From assembly GCF_017744695.1 (NCBI RefSeq), contig NZ_JAGIAS010000001.1, forward strand, positions 124,001 through 188,000: 64,000 bases of DNA. Reading direction: 5' to 3'. Source of the DNA: Dyadobacter sp. (GTDB lineage Bacteria; Bacteroidota; Bacteroidia; Cytophagales; Spirosomataceae). Position numbers and translations under genes: made by a program. Positions 43,232 to 52,611 of the stretch are shown here, one piece after another (the stretch's first letter is position 1; every line of letters starts with the position of its first letter). The notes beneath the pieces are model-generated. The model saw only the letters and a list, made by a program, of their open reading frames with translations. It ran no database searches and was not told the origin of the DNA.

Positions 43232-44230
43232 ATGAAAATCCTGTTCTTCTCCGCCAAACCCTACGACAAACAGTTTTTCGATAAGTACAACCGCCCCTAC
43301 GGTTTCGAAATCGAATACCTGGAAACCCATTTGGGACCGCACATCGCCCATGCCGTCGACGGCCAGGAGGCCATCTGCGTGTTCGTCAATGATAAGGTGA
43401 ATGCGGAAGTTATAGCCATATTGGCCGAAAAGGGCGTAAAAATCATTGCTTTGCGATGTGCCGGGTTCAATAACGTCGACCTGAATGCAGCCCGCCTGCG
43501 CGGGATACGCGTGTGCCGTGTGCCCGAGTACTCGCCCGAAGCCGTGGCGGAGCATACGGTGGCCATGTTGCTCACCCTCGTCCGCAAAACGCACAAAGCT
43601 TACAACCGGGTGCGCGAACAGAACTTTTCATTGAACGGGCTGCTCGGTTTCAATTTGTATGGCAAGACGATCGGCGTGGTAGGAACGGGCAAAATAGGCG
43701 GTGCATTTTGCAGGATCATGAAGGGCTTCGGCTGCAAAGTCGTGGCTTACGACCTGTATCCCAATCCCGAGCTTCAACTGGCGGGAGTCGAGTATAAACC
43801 GTTGGAAGAGGTGCTGCGTTCCTCCGACGTCGTTTCCCTTCATTGCCCGCTCAACCCCGGCACGCATTACCTGATCAACGAAAGTACCCTGGCCCTGATG
43901 AAACCCGGTGTGACGCTGATCAACACGAGCCGCGGCGGGCTGATCAACACGGCCCATGCAATAGACGCTCTCAAAAGCAAGCATTTGGCGAATTTGGGAA
44001 TCGACGTTTATGAGCAGGAAGAAAAGCTTTTCTTCAAAGACCTTTCGGAAAGCATTATCGAGGACGATACCATCCAGCGCCTGATGAGTTTTCCAAACGT
44101 GCTTGTAACAGCCCATCAGGCATTTTTCACGGAGGAAGCGCTGACGGAAATCGCCCAGGTCACTTTGCAAAATATCGACCGCATTCTTCACGGAAAAGAG
44201 CCGGAGCAAGCGGCAGCCGTACTGGTCTGA
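43232..44230 (+). CDS. ldhA: D-lactate dehydrogenase (2-hydroxyacid dehydrogenase family)
   Basis: This 332-residue cytosolic enzyme closely follows the plan of E. coli LdhA, including KILFFSAKPYDKQFFDKYN, CVFVNDKV, IIALRCAGFNNVDL and PEYSPEAVAEHTVAMLL. The NAD-binding GTGKIG is at about 150-155. Catalytic residues are Arg in NTSRGG, Glu in DVYEQEE and His in TAHQAF. It reduces pyruvate to D-lactate with NADH. It follows the barrel gene by only 20 bases but is unrelated in role, so a shared transcript may be incidental. Confidence 0.93.
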   Translation: MKILFFSAKPYDKQFFDKYNRPYGFEIEYLETHLGPHIAHAVDGQEAICVFVNDKVNAEVIAILAEKGVKIIALRCAGFNNVDLNAARLRGIRVCRVPEYSPEAVAEHTVAMLLTLVRKTHKAYNRVREQNFSLNGLLGFNLYGKTIGVVGTGKIGGAFCRIMKGFGCKVVAYDLYPNPELQLAGVEYKPLEEVLRSSDVVSLHCPLNPGTHYLINESTLALMKPGVTLINTSRGGLINTAHAIDALKSKHLANLGIDVYEQEEKLFFKDLSESIIEDDTIQRLMSFPNVLVTAHQAFFTEEALTEIAQVTLQNIDRILHGKEPEQAAAVLV

Positions 44231-44291
44231 ATTATGGCCCCGCATTCTCGGCTGTTCGACTACCTGCCGGGCCCCATTGTCTATCGCGCCG

Positions 44292-44420
44292 TTAATTTTG
44301 AGATAACTTCGCCAGATACGGGATAAGCGTCTTAGCGCCCGGCATCAGGTTTGTTTTCATAACCATCCCCGATTTGCCGAGTACCATCGCCTGTGGTATG
44401 AAGTGGAATACAACGACTTT
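44292..44420 (-). other. Open 42-codon stretch ending in a stop, possible gene remnant
   Basis: In the 215-base gap before the hydrolase gene, the minus strand has an open frame that reads KVVVFHFIPQAMVLGKSG and continues to LIPYLAKLSQN and a TAA at 44292. It is preceded by an in-frame stop and has no good ribosome site. It could be the tail of a decayed gene, or chance. I do not recognise a family. Nothing else in the gap is clear. Confidence 0.2.
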
Positions 44421-44445
44421 TTAAATATATCCTAAAAAGTTTATC

Positions 44446-45567
44446 ATGAATAAAAAAATTACCCTCGCGGTATTTCTCGTGCTGATAGTCGGCTGCATTG
44501 TTTATATGCTTTTGCCCGAAAAGGCTGTTGCAAAAAAACGGCAGGAGCCAATGCCACCTTATCCTTATTACAGCGAAAGTGTAACTTTTCAAAATAGCGG
44601 GGCTGGTATTTCGCTATCGGGAACCCTCACGTTACCAGCTAAAAAAGGCAGCTTTCCTGCCGTAGTATTGATCACCGGTAGCGGGGCGCAGGATCGGAAT
44701 GAGACGATTTTCGGACATAAACCATTCCTGATCATCGCGGATTACCTCACCCGCCATGGCTTCGCGGTTTTGCGTTATGATGACCGGGGAACAAACAAAT
44801 CGACCGGGCGTTTCGCGACAGCCACTTCCCTGGATTTCGCCACAGATGCCGAGAGCGCAATAGCTTATCTGCAATCCAGAAAGGACATTAACCCCAACAA
44901 AATCGGCCTTGCCGGACATAGTGAAGGCGGGCTGGTAGCGGCCATCGCCGCATCGCAGTCCAGGGATATCCAATTTGTCATTTCTCTGGCTGGTCCGGGC
45001 GCTATCAGCTACGAAGTAATATCGCTACAAATGGAATTGATCGCACGGGCGGGCGGTGTTGACAAAGCGGGAATTGCATTCATTAACAAAATCAATAGCG
45101 ACGCGCTTGAAATACTCAAAAACTCGCCCGACACCGCCGTATTGCGCAGGAACCTGACCGCCTACATGCAACCCAAGGCAAAGAACTACCCGAGGCAAAT
45201 GCTCCCTCCGGGACAGACAGCGGAGCAATTTTTCAAAGATCAAATCCATTTCATGTGTGGGCCGTGGTATCAATTTTTATATAATGCCGACCCTGCTAAA
45301 TATTTTCAAAAAGTGACTTGCCCGGTTCTGGCTTTAAATGGATCGAAAGATTTACAGGTAGACGCGCAACAAAATCTGCCTGCGATTTCAAAAGCATTAA
45401 AAGAAGGCGGCAATTTAAATGTGACCGTAAAAGAATTACAGAATCTTAACCATCTCTTTCAGGAAAGTAAAAGCGGCCATCCCAGTGAATATGCAGGCAT
45501 CGAGGAAACCTTTTCGCCCAAAGCATTGGCTATCATGTCGGATTGGCTCACGACTCAAACCAGGTGA
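44446..45567 (+). CDS. Exported alpha/beta hydrolase
   Basis: This 373-residue protein has an N-terminal signal/anchor helix (5-22, ITLAVFLVLIVGCIVYML). The hydrolase fold shows ITGSGAQDRNE (oxyanion region), FAVLRYDDRGTNKS, the nucleophile elbow GHSEGG, an acid in LNGSKDLQVD and the catalytic His in LNHLF. This is the pattern of a widespread secreted esterase/peptidase-like group in Bacteroidota. The substrate is unknown. It stands alone, convergent with the thioredoxin-like gene with 16 bases between the stops. Confidence 0.9.
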   Translation: MNKKITLAVFLVLIVGCIVYMLLPEKAVAKKRQEPMPPYPYYSESVTFQNSGAGISLSGTLTLPAKKGSFPAVVLITGSGAQDRNETIFGHKPFLIIADYLTRHGFAVLRYDDRGTNKSTGRFATATSLDFATDAESAIAYLQSRKDINPNKIGLAGHSEGGLVAAIAASQSRDIQFVISLAGPGAISYEVISLQMELIARAGGVDKAGIAFINKINSDALEILKNSPDTAVLRRNLTAYMQPKAKNYPRQMLPPGQTAEQFFKDQIHFMCGPWYQFLYNADPAKYFQKVTCPVLALNGSKDLQVDAQQNLPAISKALKEGGNLNVTVKELQNLNHLFQESKSGHPSEYAGIEETFSPKALAIMSDWLTTQTR

Positions 45568-45583
45568 GGCATTCGATAAGTGC

Positions 45584-46768
45584 CTATTTATGGGTAGCCG
45601 TAAGCTCGTTGATCAATTCCCGGGCATCGTCACCGTCCGCCCCTTTGGCAACGGAAATTTGAAGCGCTTCTTCCGCTGCTTTTAAAGCCGGCTCTTTATT
45701 TCCTAATTTCTTTTGAAGCTGGGCATAAATGCATAAATACTCGTAGTTTTTGTTCAAATTCAAAACCTTGTCCATGATCTCGACCCCTATTTTCAATGTC
45801 TCGGGATCCTTGGCAAAGGTTTTAAGATAAATACCGGTTTCATACATGGTTTGCCAATCTTTCGCCCCAACGGTACTGCCGTATTTCAAAGTCGATCGGC
45901 CGTAATTGAGCCAATCGCCCCGTCCGCCGTAAAAGTAAATTTGCAAAAGCGACAAGATTTTAACGCTGTCCGGAAAATCGTCAACGGCGACCTTTCTCAG
46001 CTCGCTCATCAGCACCAGGTCGTTGGTCCTGCCCGCCATGTTTGCCGTGCGGGTCATAATTCTTTGCGTTGCCTTTTCGACATCTTCCTTGCCAAACAAG
46101 CCCACAAATTTCTGCTGATTTTGCAGGAGATAAACCGTCGCCGGCGACTTAAAGCCAAGACCCGCCCCAAAAATGAACCTTAAATTCCGTTCTGATGCCA
46201 GTTCGTCAGCCGACTGCGTCGCCAGGTATTCCTCCGTCACTTTTTCCTTCGGGTTATCATCAACCATATAATATGATAATGCATTACTCAAATTGAACAG
46301 CAACTCCGGCGACTTTTCGCCTTGCTCGTACCGGGTCAGCATGGGAAATAATGCGGTATTCGGGTCGGATGCATTCTGCCCGTCCCGGATGAAATCAGCG
46401 GCAGGCTTGGCCCCCGAGCTCTGATGCAGCTTTTGGCCGTTTTTACTCAGAAACAAATAGGTAGGAAAACCTTTAATTCCATACTTCTCCGCCAGCGCTT
46501 CGCCCGCGCCCTTGTCTTCAATGTCAATTTTATAACTGATAAAATTCCCGTTATAATAATCGATTACATCCCGACTAATGAAAACCTCTTTTTCCATTTG
46601 CCGGCAATAGCGGCAGGAAGTCGCCCGAACATACAAAAAGATCTGTTTTCCGTTTTTTTCCGCGTTTTGAAGGGTTTCTTCCCAGGAAGTAGTGGCAAAA
46701 TTAATTCCCTGGGCGCGACAAAAAGCCGTGCTAAAAATTAAAAGCATCAAACAGAAGGTTCTTTTCAT
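45584..46768 (-). CDS. Exported thioredoxin-family protein with helical C-terminal domain
   Basis: This 394-residue protein has a signal peptide (1-20, ending FCRAQ). The thioredoxin fold (about 24-130) carries the redox motif CRYC (Cys52-Cys55) and a cis-proline loop GFPTYLF. The remaining about 260 residues are helical, with TPR-like segments near the end (YEYLCIYAQLQKKLGNKEPALKAAEEAL in part). Such proteins reduce or isomerise disulfides in the periplasm. The divergent small gene 84 bases away may share a control region. Confidence 0.88.
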   Translation of the reverse strand: MKRTFCLMLLIFSTAFCRAQGINFATTSWEETLQNAEKNGKQIFLYVRATSCRYCRQMEKEVFISRDVIDYYNGNFISYKIDIEDKGAGEALAEKYGIKGFPTYLFLSKNGQKLHQSSGAKPAADFIRDGQNASDPNTALFPMLTRYEQGEKSPELLFNLSNALSYYMVDDNPKEKVTEEYLATQSADELASERNLRFIFGAGLGFKSPATVYLLQNQQKFVGLFGKEDVEKATQRIMTRTANMAGRTNDLVLMSELRKVAVDDFPDSVKILSLLQIYFYGGRGDWLNYGRSTLKYGSTVGAKDWQTMYETGIYLKTFAKDPETLKIGVEIMDKVLNLNKNYEYLCIYAQLQKKLGNKEPALKAAEEALQISVAKGADGDDARELINELTATHK

Positions 46769-46852
46769 AAGGGGATCAATGAGGAAAGCCAGGATTTCTT
46801 TTTATTTTAGAACGTCTATCGACCGTTTCAAACTTTAAACTTCTGATTCAAA

Positions 46853-47224
46853 ATGAAAGCAAAGTACTATCTCCTGATGGTTATCGCAATAGGATTTATT
46901 TCTATTGCCGCCAAAAATGCTGCCTTGCCGGCGGATATTATCGGTACCTGGAAATACCTGATCAGCGACGTTCCGCCGGAATATGAATCGGGCTTTTTTA
47001 CCTTTGAACAAAAGGACAACAAAACCACCGGATATGTGGGTGACACCGAAAAGCAGGAGATGAAAGAGTTGACGGTAGATCAGGAAAAAGTAGCATTCAC
47101 GATCGAGAGCCAGGCGGGCGTTTTCAAATACAGCTTCATGCAGAAGGGTGATACATTAACCGGCATCGTGTCTTCGCAATACGGGGACTTTCCGATCAAG
47201 GCGGTTAAGGAACCGAAGAAATAA
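46853..47224 (+). CDS. Small exported protein of unknown function
   Basis: This 123-residue protein has a signal peptide (1-20, MKAKYYLLMVIAIGFISIAA) and then about 100 residues that look like a small beta-barrel: IIGTWKYLISD, FFTFEQKDNKTTGYVGD, FTIESQAGVFKYSF and GDTLTGIVSSQYGDFPIKAVK. The GTW start and alternating strands recall lipocalin-like domains, but I cannot name a family with confidence. It is divergent from the thioredoxin-like gene. Confidence 0.7.
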   Translation: MKAKYYLLMVIAIGFISIAAKNAALPADIIGTWKYLISDVPPEYESGFFTFEQKDNKTTGYVGDTEKQEMKELTVDQEKVAFTIESQAGVFKYSFMQKGDTLTGIVSSQYGDFPIKAVKEPKK

Positions 47225-47236
47225 TCGATTTAAGAT

Positions 47237-47282
47237 CCGGGAAACGTTCCTTTTGAACCGTTTCCCGGAAAGCGTTTCCCGG
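47237..47282. terminator. GC-rich hairpin with a duplicated arm between convergent genes
   Basis: CCGGGAAACG (47237-47246) pairs perfectly with CGTTTCCCGG at 47259-47268. An identical second copy of that arm lies at 47273-47282. Either copy can form the stem. The element sits in the 62-base gap between the small exported protein gene and the gamma-glutamyltransferase gene, so it probably ends both transcripts; there is no long T run. Confidence 0.5.
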
Positions 47283-47286
47283 ACTA

Positions 47287-49032
47287 TCAATATCCTGCCG
47301 CCTGCCCGTCTTTCCGCATTTCCGACGCGCCGTGGTATACTTTCTCTTCCTGATCGACCAGGATAGCCTGGTAACCGCCGAAAAAGTCCTTGTCCGCCAG
47401 CTGGTGGCCTTTGCGCACCAATGCTTCACGGACCTGCGCCGGAATACCGCCTTCAAGCGCCACTTTTCCCCCGTCCGACATCACGGTACCGATCGGCTCG
47501 CTGCTGCCCGAATGCGCAAAACGGGCCGCATCGCCGGCTTCCTGTACATTCATGCCGAAATCGAGGATGTTGCAAAGAATCTGCAAATGCCCCTGCGGCT
47601 GCATGGCGCCCCCCATCACGCCGAAACTGAGGAACGGCTTACCGTCTTTGCGCACAAAGCCGGGAATAATGGTGTTGAACGGGCGCTTCCCGGGCGCGTA
47701 CACATTGGCATGCCCAGGCGCGAGGCTGAAACTGCTGCCACGGTTATGCAACACAAAACCCAGCCCGTCCGGCACCATACCGCTGCCGAATTCGAGCATA
47801 TTGCTCTGGATGAGCGATACCATATTGCCTTCGGCGTCAGCCACGGTGAGGTACACCGTATCGCCGTCTTTGAGCACCGACTGGCTCGCGTCGAATTTCA
47901 CAGAAGCCTTCTCCGGGTTGATCAGCGCCCGACGTTCGGCAGCATATTTGTCGGATAGCAAGGTCTGCAAAGGGATTTTGGCAAAATCCGGGTCGGCATA
48001 ATAGCGGGCGCGGTCCTCGAATGCCAGTTTTTTGGCCTCAATCAGCAAATGCAGGTACTCGGCACTGTTGTGGCCCAGCTTTTTCAAATCGTAAGGTTTA
48101 AGGATATTCAGCATTTGCAGCACAGCGATGCCCTGGCCGTTGGGTGGCAGTTCGTATACATCATAGCCCCGGTAATTCACCGACACAGGTTCCACCCAGG
48201 TACTTTGGGTCGCGGCCAGGTCTTCCTTCCGGATAAATATCCCCGTTTTACGTGCATAGGCATCGATCCGGTCGGCTATTTCGCCCTTGTAAAACACATC
48301 CCTCCCCTGCCTGGCAATCTTTTCATAGGTAATGGCGAGGTCCGGATTTTTGAAAACCTGTCCATGGCGTGGTACGGCACCCCGGATCAGGAATGTTTTG
48401 CCAAAATTTTCAAATTCTGTAATGTCTTTCTGCTCTTTCAGGCGCCTGTACGCTACCTCCCACGAATAGGCGATCACCTCGGGCACGGGCGCACCTTCCC
48501 GCGCAAATGTGATCGCGGGTGCGAGGATATCGGCCATTTTCAACCTGCCAAAACGCTGGTGCAATGCGAACCAGCCATCTACGGCGCCAGGTACCGATAC
48601 GGACAACGGTCCGTACAGCGGCATTTGCGTTCTGTCGCCCAGTGCGGATTTGAGTTTTTCATAGGTAAGGCCCCTGGACGATCGGCCGCTCGCGTTCAGT
48701 CCGTAGAGCTTTTTATCCTTGGCCGACCAGACTATCGCGAACAAATCACCGCCAATGCCGCAATTATTGGGTTCGATTACCCCCAGGGCCGCATTCGCCG
48801 CAATGGCTGCATCCATGGCCGAGCCGCCCTTTTTGAGGACATCGAGCCCTGCCTGGGTGGCGAGCGGATGGCTGGTGGCAACCATACCATGCATGGCCAG
48901 CACCGGGCTGCGCGATTCGAAGTTGGAGCCGCTGATACGGTCTCCCCTGCCCGTCTGTGCCGGAGCGCTCGTCAAAAAAATGACCTGGGACGCCAGCAGC
49001 GCCCAGATCATCCGGTAATTCATTTTAATCAT
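47287..49032 (-). CDS. ggt: Gamma-glutamyltransferase
   Basis: This 581-residue exported enzyme is an Ntn hydrolase made as a precursor and self-cleaved before a threonine. The signal peptide covers about 1-26. Family markers are ATSHPLATQAGLDVLKKGGS, IEPNNCGIGGD and LNASGRS. The cleavage site and nucleophile is the Thr in DGDTVYLTVADAEGN (about residue 370), followed by VSLIQSNMLEFGSG. A later HLQILCNILDFGM fits the C-terminal part. It moves the gamma-glutamyl group from glutathione or related peptides to water or amino acids in the periplasm. It is last in a minus-strand run with the next two or three genes. Confidence 0.93.
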   Translation of the reverse strand: MIKMNYRMIWALLASQVIFLTSAPAQTGRGDRISGSNFESRSPVLAMHGMVATSHPLATQAGLDVLKKGGSAMDAAIAANAALGVIEPNNCGIGGDLFAIVWSAKDKKLYGLNASGRSSRGLTYEKLKSALGDRTQMPLYGPLSVSVPGAVDGWFALHQRFGRLKMADILAPAITFAREGAPVPEVIAYSWEVAYRRLKEQKDITEFENFGKTFLIRGAVPRHGQVFKNPDLAITYEKIARQGRDVFYKGEIADRIDAYARKTGIFIRKEDLAATQSTWVEPVSVNYRGYDVYELPPNGQGIAVLQMLNILKPYDLKKLGHNSAEYLHLLIEAKKLAFEDRARYYADPDFAKIPLQTLLSDKYAAERRALINPEKASVKFDASQSVLKDGDTVYLTVADAEGNMVSLIQSNMLEFGSGMVPDGLGFVLHNRGSSFSLAPGHANVYAPGKRPFNTIIPGFVRKDGKPFLSFGVMGGAMQPQGHLQILCNILDFGMNVQEAGDAARFAHSGSSEPIGTVMSDGGKVALEGGIPAQVREALVRKGHQLADKDFFGGYQAILVDQEEKVYHGASEMRKDGQAAGY

Positions 49033-49072
49033 GGGGAGTAAAGTTCAGGAGATGGAGTTTAGACGACGGCGA

Positions 49073-50473
49073 TCAGGATACTTTCCCGAGCTTCATCGTT
49101 TCAGGGTCCCAATGCACCACCGTATTCTCGAAATAGCTTTTGTTGGAAAGCAATGCCGGCCCGGCGGCACGGAAACCGAATACCGCGTCTTCCAGCGCCT
49201 TCTTGTTGTTCCGCATAGCATCGAAGAATATCGCAAAGTGGTCCAGCCGGTCGTCGTAGCCTTGCGGCGCCTTGTATTCCTGCACGTCGGGTTCGGACAT
49301 TTCGGGGCGAGACGGATATTTGTTGTTGTATTCTGCCAAAAACTTCTCCTGCAATGCTTTGGGGAATGTATCGATCGTGTAACCAGGTGCGGCAGCCATT
49401 TTCTTGCGCTTCACGGTCACCGTATTCCCCGAAAGCGTGATCTGCCCGTCGGTACCGACGAACCGGAAGCCCGATCCTCCGCCTGAACCATCGGCAAAAT
49501 TCACCCGCAAAGTGAGGTTGAATGCCGGATGCGAAGCCGTTTTGGGATAATCATAAATACCCAGCATGACATCCGGCACGTCGCGGCCGTCTTTCCAGTA
49601 CCGCAAGCCGCCGCTGGTCATAATGCGGGTCGGCCCTTTAGAATCGAGGATGTAATGCATGCCTGAAAACAAATGCACGAACAGGTCGCCCGCTACACCG
49701 GTACCATAATCCTGGTAATTGCGCCATCTGAAAAAACGCAGCGGATCGTACGCTATCTTGGGTGCCTTGTCGCTCAGGAAGCGGTTCCAGTCTACGGTTT
49801 GCGGCGAAGCGTCGGGGGGTATGGAGTATTGCCAGGCCCCCTGCGCCGAATGGCGATCGTAATACACTTCCACGAAATTCAGCTCGCCGATAGCCCCCGA
49901 TTGGTAGAGCTCTTTGGCTTTGGCATAAATAATGGAGCTTACGCGCTGGCTGCCCACCTGAAAAACCTTACCCGAATCGGACGCTGCCTTGATCATATCA
50001 TACCCCTGCTCGATCTTGTGTACCATCGGCTTTTCACAGTAAACGGCCTTGCCGGCTTTCAGAGCCTGGATACCGATCTGCGAATGCAAATGGTCGGGCG
50101 TGGCGAGGATGATCGCATCGATGTCCTTGCGGCTCAGGATTTCGTTGTAGTCTCGGGTCGTCTGAATATCATTGCCGAACAGTTCTTTGGCACGTACAAG
50201 GTGGCCGTCGTACAAATCGGCCACGGCCATGAGCTTCACGCCGGGCACTTTCAGGGCGGTACGGGTGTCCCCCATTCCCATAATGCCGGTGCCTATACAG
50301 GCGATCTGGATGGTATCATTAGCGGCGAACCTCGGCTTTTCCCACGGGAGCTCGCGCGAGAAGATGCGCTCGCCTGCAAACAGGGGCCCTGGCGCGGCGG
50401 CCGTAAGCAGCGCACCGCCGGTAAACTTCTTGATAAAGCTCCGTCGGTTGTTGTCATTCTTGCTGGACATCAT
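49073..50473 (-). CDS. Gfo/Idh/MocA-family oxidoreductase with Tat signal
   Basis: This 466-residue protein has a twin-arginine signal NRRSFIKKFTGG (about 9-20), so it should be exported folded with its nucleotide. The Rossmann motif IACIGTGIMGMGDT and the conserved EKP (YCEKPMVHK) with AT-PDHLH mark the Gfo/Idh/MocA family. The C-terminal domain holds GTGVAGDLFVHLF and DVQEYKAPQGYDDRLDHF. Exported members often act on sugars or sugar-like glycans using tightly bound NAD. The gene sits between the gamma-glutamyltransferase and NIPSNAP genes on the same strand. A second ATG three bases downstream is equally possible. Confidence 0.92.
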   Translation of the reverse strand: MMSSKNDNNRRSFIKKFTGGALLTAAAPGPLFAGERIFSRELPWEKPRFAANDTIQIACIGTGIMGMGDTRTALKVPGVKLMAVADLYDGHLVRAKELFGNDIQTTRDYNEILSRKDIDAIILATPDHLHSQIGIQALKAGKAVYCEKPMVHKIEQGYDMIKAASDSGKVFQVGSQRVSSIIYAKAKELYQSGAIGELNFVEVYYDRHSAQGAWQYSIPPDASPQTVDWNRFLSDKAPKIAYDPLRFFRWRNYQDYGTGVAGDLFVHLFSGMHYILDSKGPTRIMTSGGLRYWKDGRDVPDVMLGIYDYPKTASHPAFNLTLRVNFADGSGGGSGFRFVGTDGQITLSGNTVTVKRKKMAAAPGYTIDTFPKALQEKFLAEYNNKYPSRPEMSEPDVQEYKAPQGYDDRLDHFAIFFDAMRNNKKALEDAVFGFRAAGPALLSNKSYFENTVVHWDPETMKLGKVS

Positions 50474-50538
50474 GCTGAATAATTGGAGTTTAGGTAATCA
50501 AATTGGCTAATCACAAGAATCCCTGCCGTCTGCCACAC

Positions 50539-51321
50539 CTACACCTGCGAGTAGGCCGTCGGTATGAGAAAACTATTGCTGATTTTGGAGATCGTATTCG
50601 CATATTGCGGGTCACCTACCAGTTTTTTCCAGGCGGGATCGGCGATGAATGCTACCCAGCCCTTGTCGCGCGCTTCCATGTTCTCGCAGGTGAGCAGGTA
50701 GGTCAGGCGCGGGAGTTTATCGCCGGCAATGACATCGCCAAAGAACACGGGATTGAGCCCTGCCCGTTGGAAAATAGGGAATTCGCCATCATGGAACATT
50801 TTGATTTTCCTGGTGACGGCTTCCTCGCTGTAACCTTCATACGTCCGCAGTTCGAATACCCGCGGCGTGGCGGAAGGAACGGTTATGACAGGCCAGCCTT
50901 CAAAAGCCATCATCAGTGACGAGGTGAACCGGCTGTATAATGCCTTTTCCACCGGAATACCGTTGTATGCCGCGCTGTTTTTCACATACTCCTGATCCGC
51001 CTTCAATTTTTCATGGACTGTCATGCGTTGTTCCAATGAACCATAGGGTATGAGCGCGAAAAATTTGGCGGGATCCGATGCGCGCCATTCCCGGAAGACG
51101 CCGACCGATTTTACACCGGCCCGGTTCAATGCCGGTATAAGCGCCGTTTTGAAATAGTTTTCGAGCTGCGACTGATCCGCCCCAAAGCGGAACTCGTATT
51201 CACGCCATTCATATATTTCCCTGCTTGCGGCGGGGGCATTGCCTGCTGTTACGCTGCTGGTACCAACGGCCGTACCTGCCGTAGCCACCAGTGTTGATTG
51301 AAGAAACTTCCTGCGCTGCAT
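50539..51321 (-). CDS. NIPSNAP-domain protein with Tat-type signal
   Basis: This 260-residue protein begins MQRRKFLQSTLVATAGTAVG, a twin-arginine-like signal. Two ferredoxin-like NIPSNAP repeats follow: the first starts at YEWREYEFRFG (about 39) and the second at VFELRTYEGYSEEAVTRKI (about 150). This matches a Bacteroidota group of exported two-repeat NIPSNAP proteins. The function is unknown; the fold is related to small dimeric barrels that bind haem or small molecules. It lies next to another Tat-signal gene, and the pair may work together outside the cytoplasm. Confidence 0.88.
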   Translation of the reverse strand: MQRRKFLQSTLVATAGTAVGTSSVTAGNAPAASREIYEWREYEFRFGADQSQLENYFKTALIPALNRAGVKSVGVFREWRASDPAKFFALIPYGSLEQRMTVHEKLKADQEYVKNSAAYNGIPVEKALYSRFTSSLMMAFEGWPVITVPSATPRVFELRTYEGYSEEAVTRKIKMFHDGEFPIFQRAGLNPVFFGDVIAGDKLPRLTYLLTCENMEARDKGWVAFIADPAWKKLVGDPQYANTISKISNSFLIPTAYSQV

Positions 51322-51333
51322 AGAATATGGTTT

Positions 51334-52509
51334 TCAGAATAATAGGTTAAAAGTGCTTTTTGCATTGAGTACCGCCACGCTGGAAGGGGACCAGCCGTTA
51401 AGCAAAATCGCGATAGTCGTCTGATGTTCGGGAAGATAGAACACTTTTCCGACAAACCCATACACATGTCCGTCATGGCCGATCGCCGTGCCATGATCGG
51501 TCTCGATTTTCATCAGGCCTAATCCGTATTGTTTGTAATATTTCAGTTCGTCGGGCAGCGTATTGGGGTCGATGTCCTGGTAGGTTTGCATCAATGCGAG
51601 CGAAGCGGGCGAGAGGATCTTTCCCGTCAGTAATGCTTCCAGAAATGCGGCCACGTCATCCGAAGTAGAAATCATCCCGCCGTCGAGCTGCCCTTCTCCG
51701 CCCACCGCATTGTTATCGACCCAGGTCACTTCCTGCATCGAACCGTCGGTCTCAAAGTAAGATTGCGTCAGCGATGCCGGCAAAACCACACTGGCGGAAG
51801 TGTTACGAAGCCCCAGCGGCTCTATGGTTCTTTCGCGGACAATATGATAGGCACTTTTTCCGGTCACGGCCCGGATAATCTCCGAAAGCAGCAGGTAGTT
51901 GGTATTACAATAATTGCCTTTGCCCAGCGGGAAATCTGCCGGTTTGTCGTACACCAGCGCGAGGTTCTGCGCAGCCGAATACTTCACAATTCGTCCGGTG
52001 GCAATGCCTTCGATCGTCTCGTCGTCGAGATATTCACGGATACCCGATGTGTGGTTCAGGCATTGCTCAATGGTCGCCTCGCCGGCATTGGCAATGCGGC
52101 TGGTGACTTCCGAAGGCAGGTATTTGCTGATCTTGTCGGTAATGGCCAGCTTACCGTCCTCCTGCAACCGGAGAATGGTAGCGGCCGTGAATACCTTCGA
52201 AATACTGCCGACCCGCAACGTATTTTCGGGGCGCATGGCAATGCCATTACCCTTATCGGCAAAGCCGCCCGTGCCGTGCCAGGTACCTTTCGGCGAACGC
52301 ACCGTTATGCTTACACCCGAAGCGCCTGCCTCCATGAAACGGGCCACGATACGCTGGTACTTTTCCGCGTCGGGATGATCGACGGGCGGGACGTGATCGG
52401 TTGTGCAGGAAAGCGCCCATACGGCCAGGACGGGAATGAGGAAAGCGGCGCGCAAAGTGATGCGGATGATCCGGCGACAGCATTGCCGGCTGGTAAGTTG
52501 GTTTTTCAT
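51334..52509 (-). CDS. Serine hydrolase of the beta-lactamase/DD-peptidase class C type
   Basis: This 391-residue lipoprotein has a hydrophobic signal (about 17-34) ending in ALSC. The catalytic SxxK motif is SISK (Ser102, Lys105), followed by a YxN motif (YCN in GKGNYCNTNYLLL, about residue 200) and the third motif HDG in AIGHDGHVYGF. The wording is that of the beta-lactamase-related serine hydrolases common in Bacteroidota rather than AmpC. It may act on peptidoglycan, D-amino peptides or esters. It lies 12 bases upstream of the NIPSNAP gene on the same strand. Confidence 0.9.
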   Translation of the reverse strand: MKNQLTSRQCCRRIIRITLRAAFLIPVLAVWALSCTTDHVPPVDHPDAEKYQRIVARFMEAGASGVSITVRSPKGTWHGTGGFADKGNGIAMRPENTLRVGSISKVFTAATILRLQEDGKLAITDKISKYLPSEVTSRIANAGEATIEQCLNHTSGIREYLDDETIEGIATGRIVKYSAAQNLALVYDKPADFPLGKGNYCNTNYLLLSEIIRAVTGKSAYHIVRERTIEPLGLRNTSASVVLPASLTQSYFETDGSMQEVTWVDNNAVGGEGQLDGGMISTSDDVAAFLEALLTGKILSPASLALMQTYQDIDPNTLPDELKYYKQYGLGLMKIETDHGTAIGHDGHVYGFVGKVFYLPEHQTTIAILLNGWSPSSVAVLNAKSTFNLLF

Positions 52510-52611
52510 CTTTGTCGATTAAAAGTTTTCGGCAAAGATGAAATCCGGGACATCGGGGATCGCCCCGGCGTGTAGGATGGCACGAAATTGGACGTCCGCC
52601 ACGGCCTGTTC

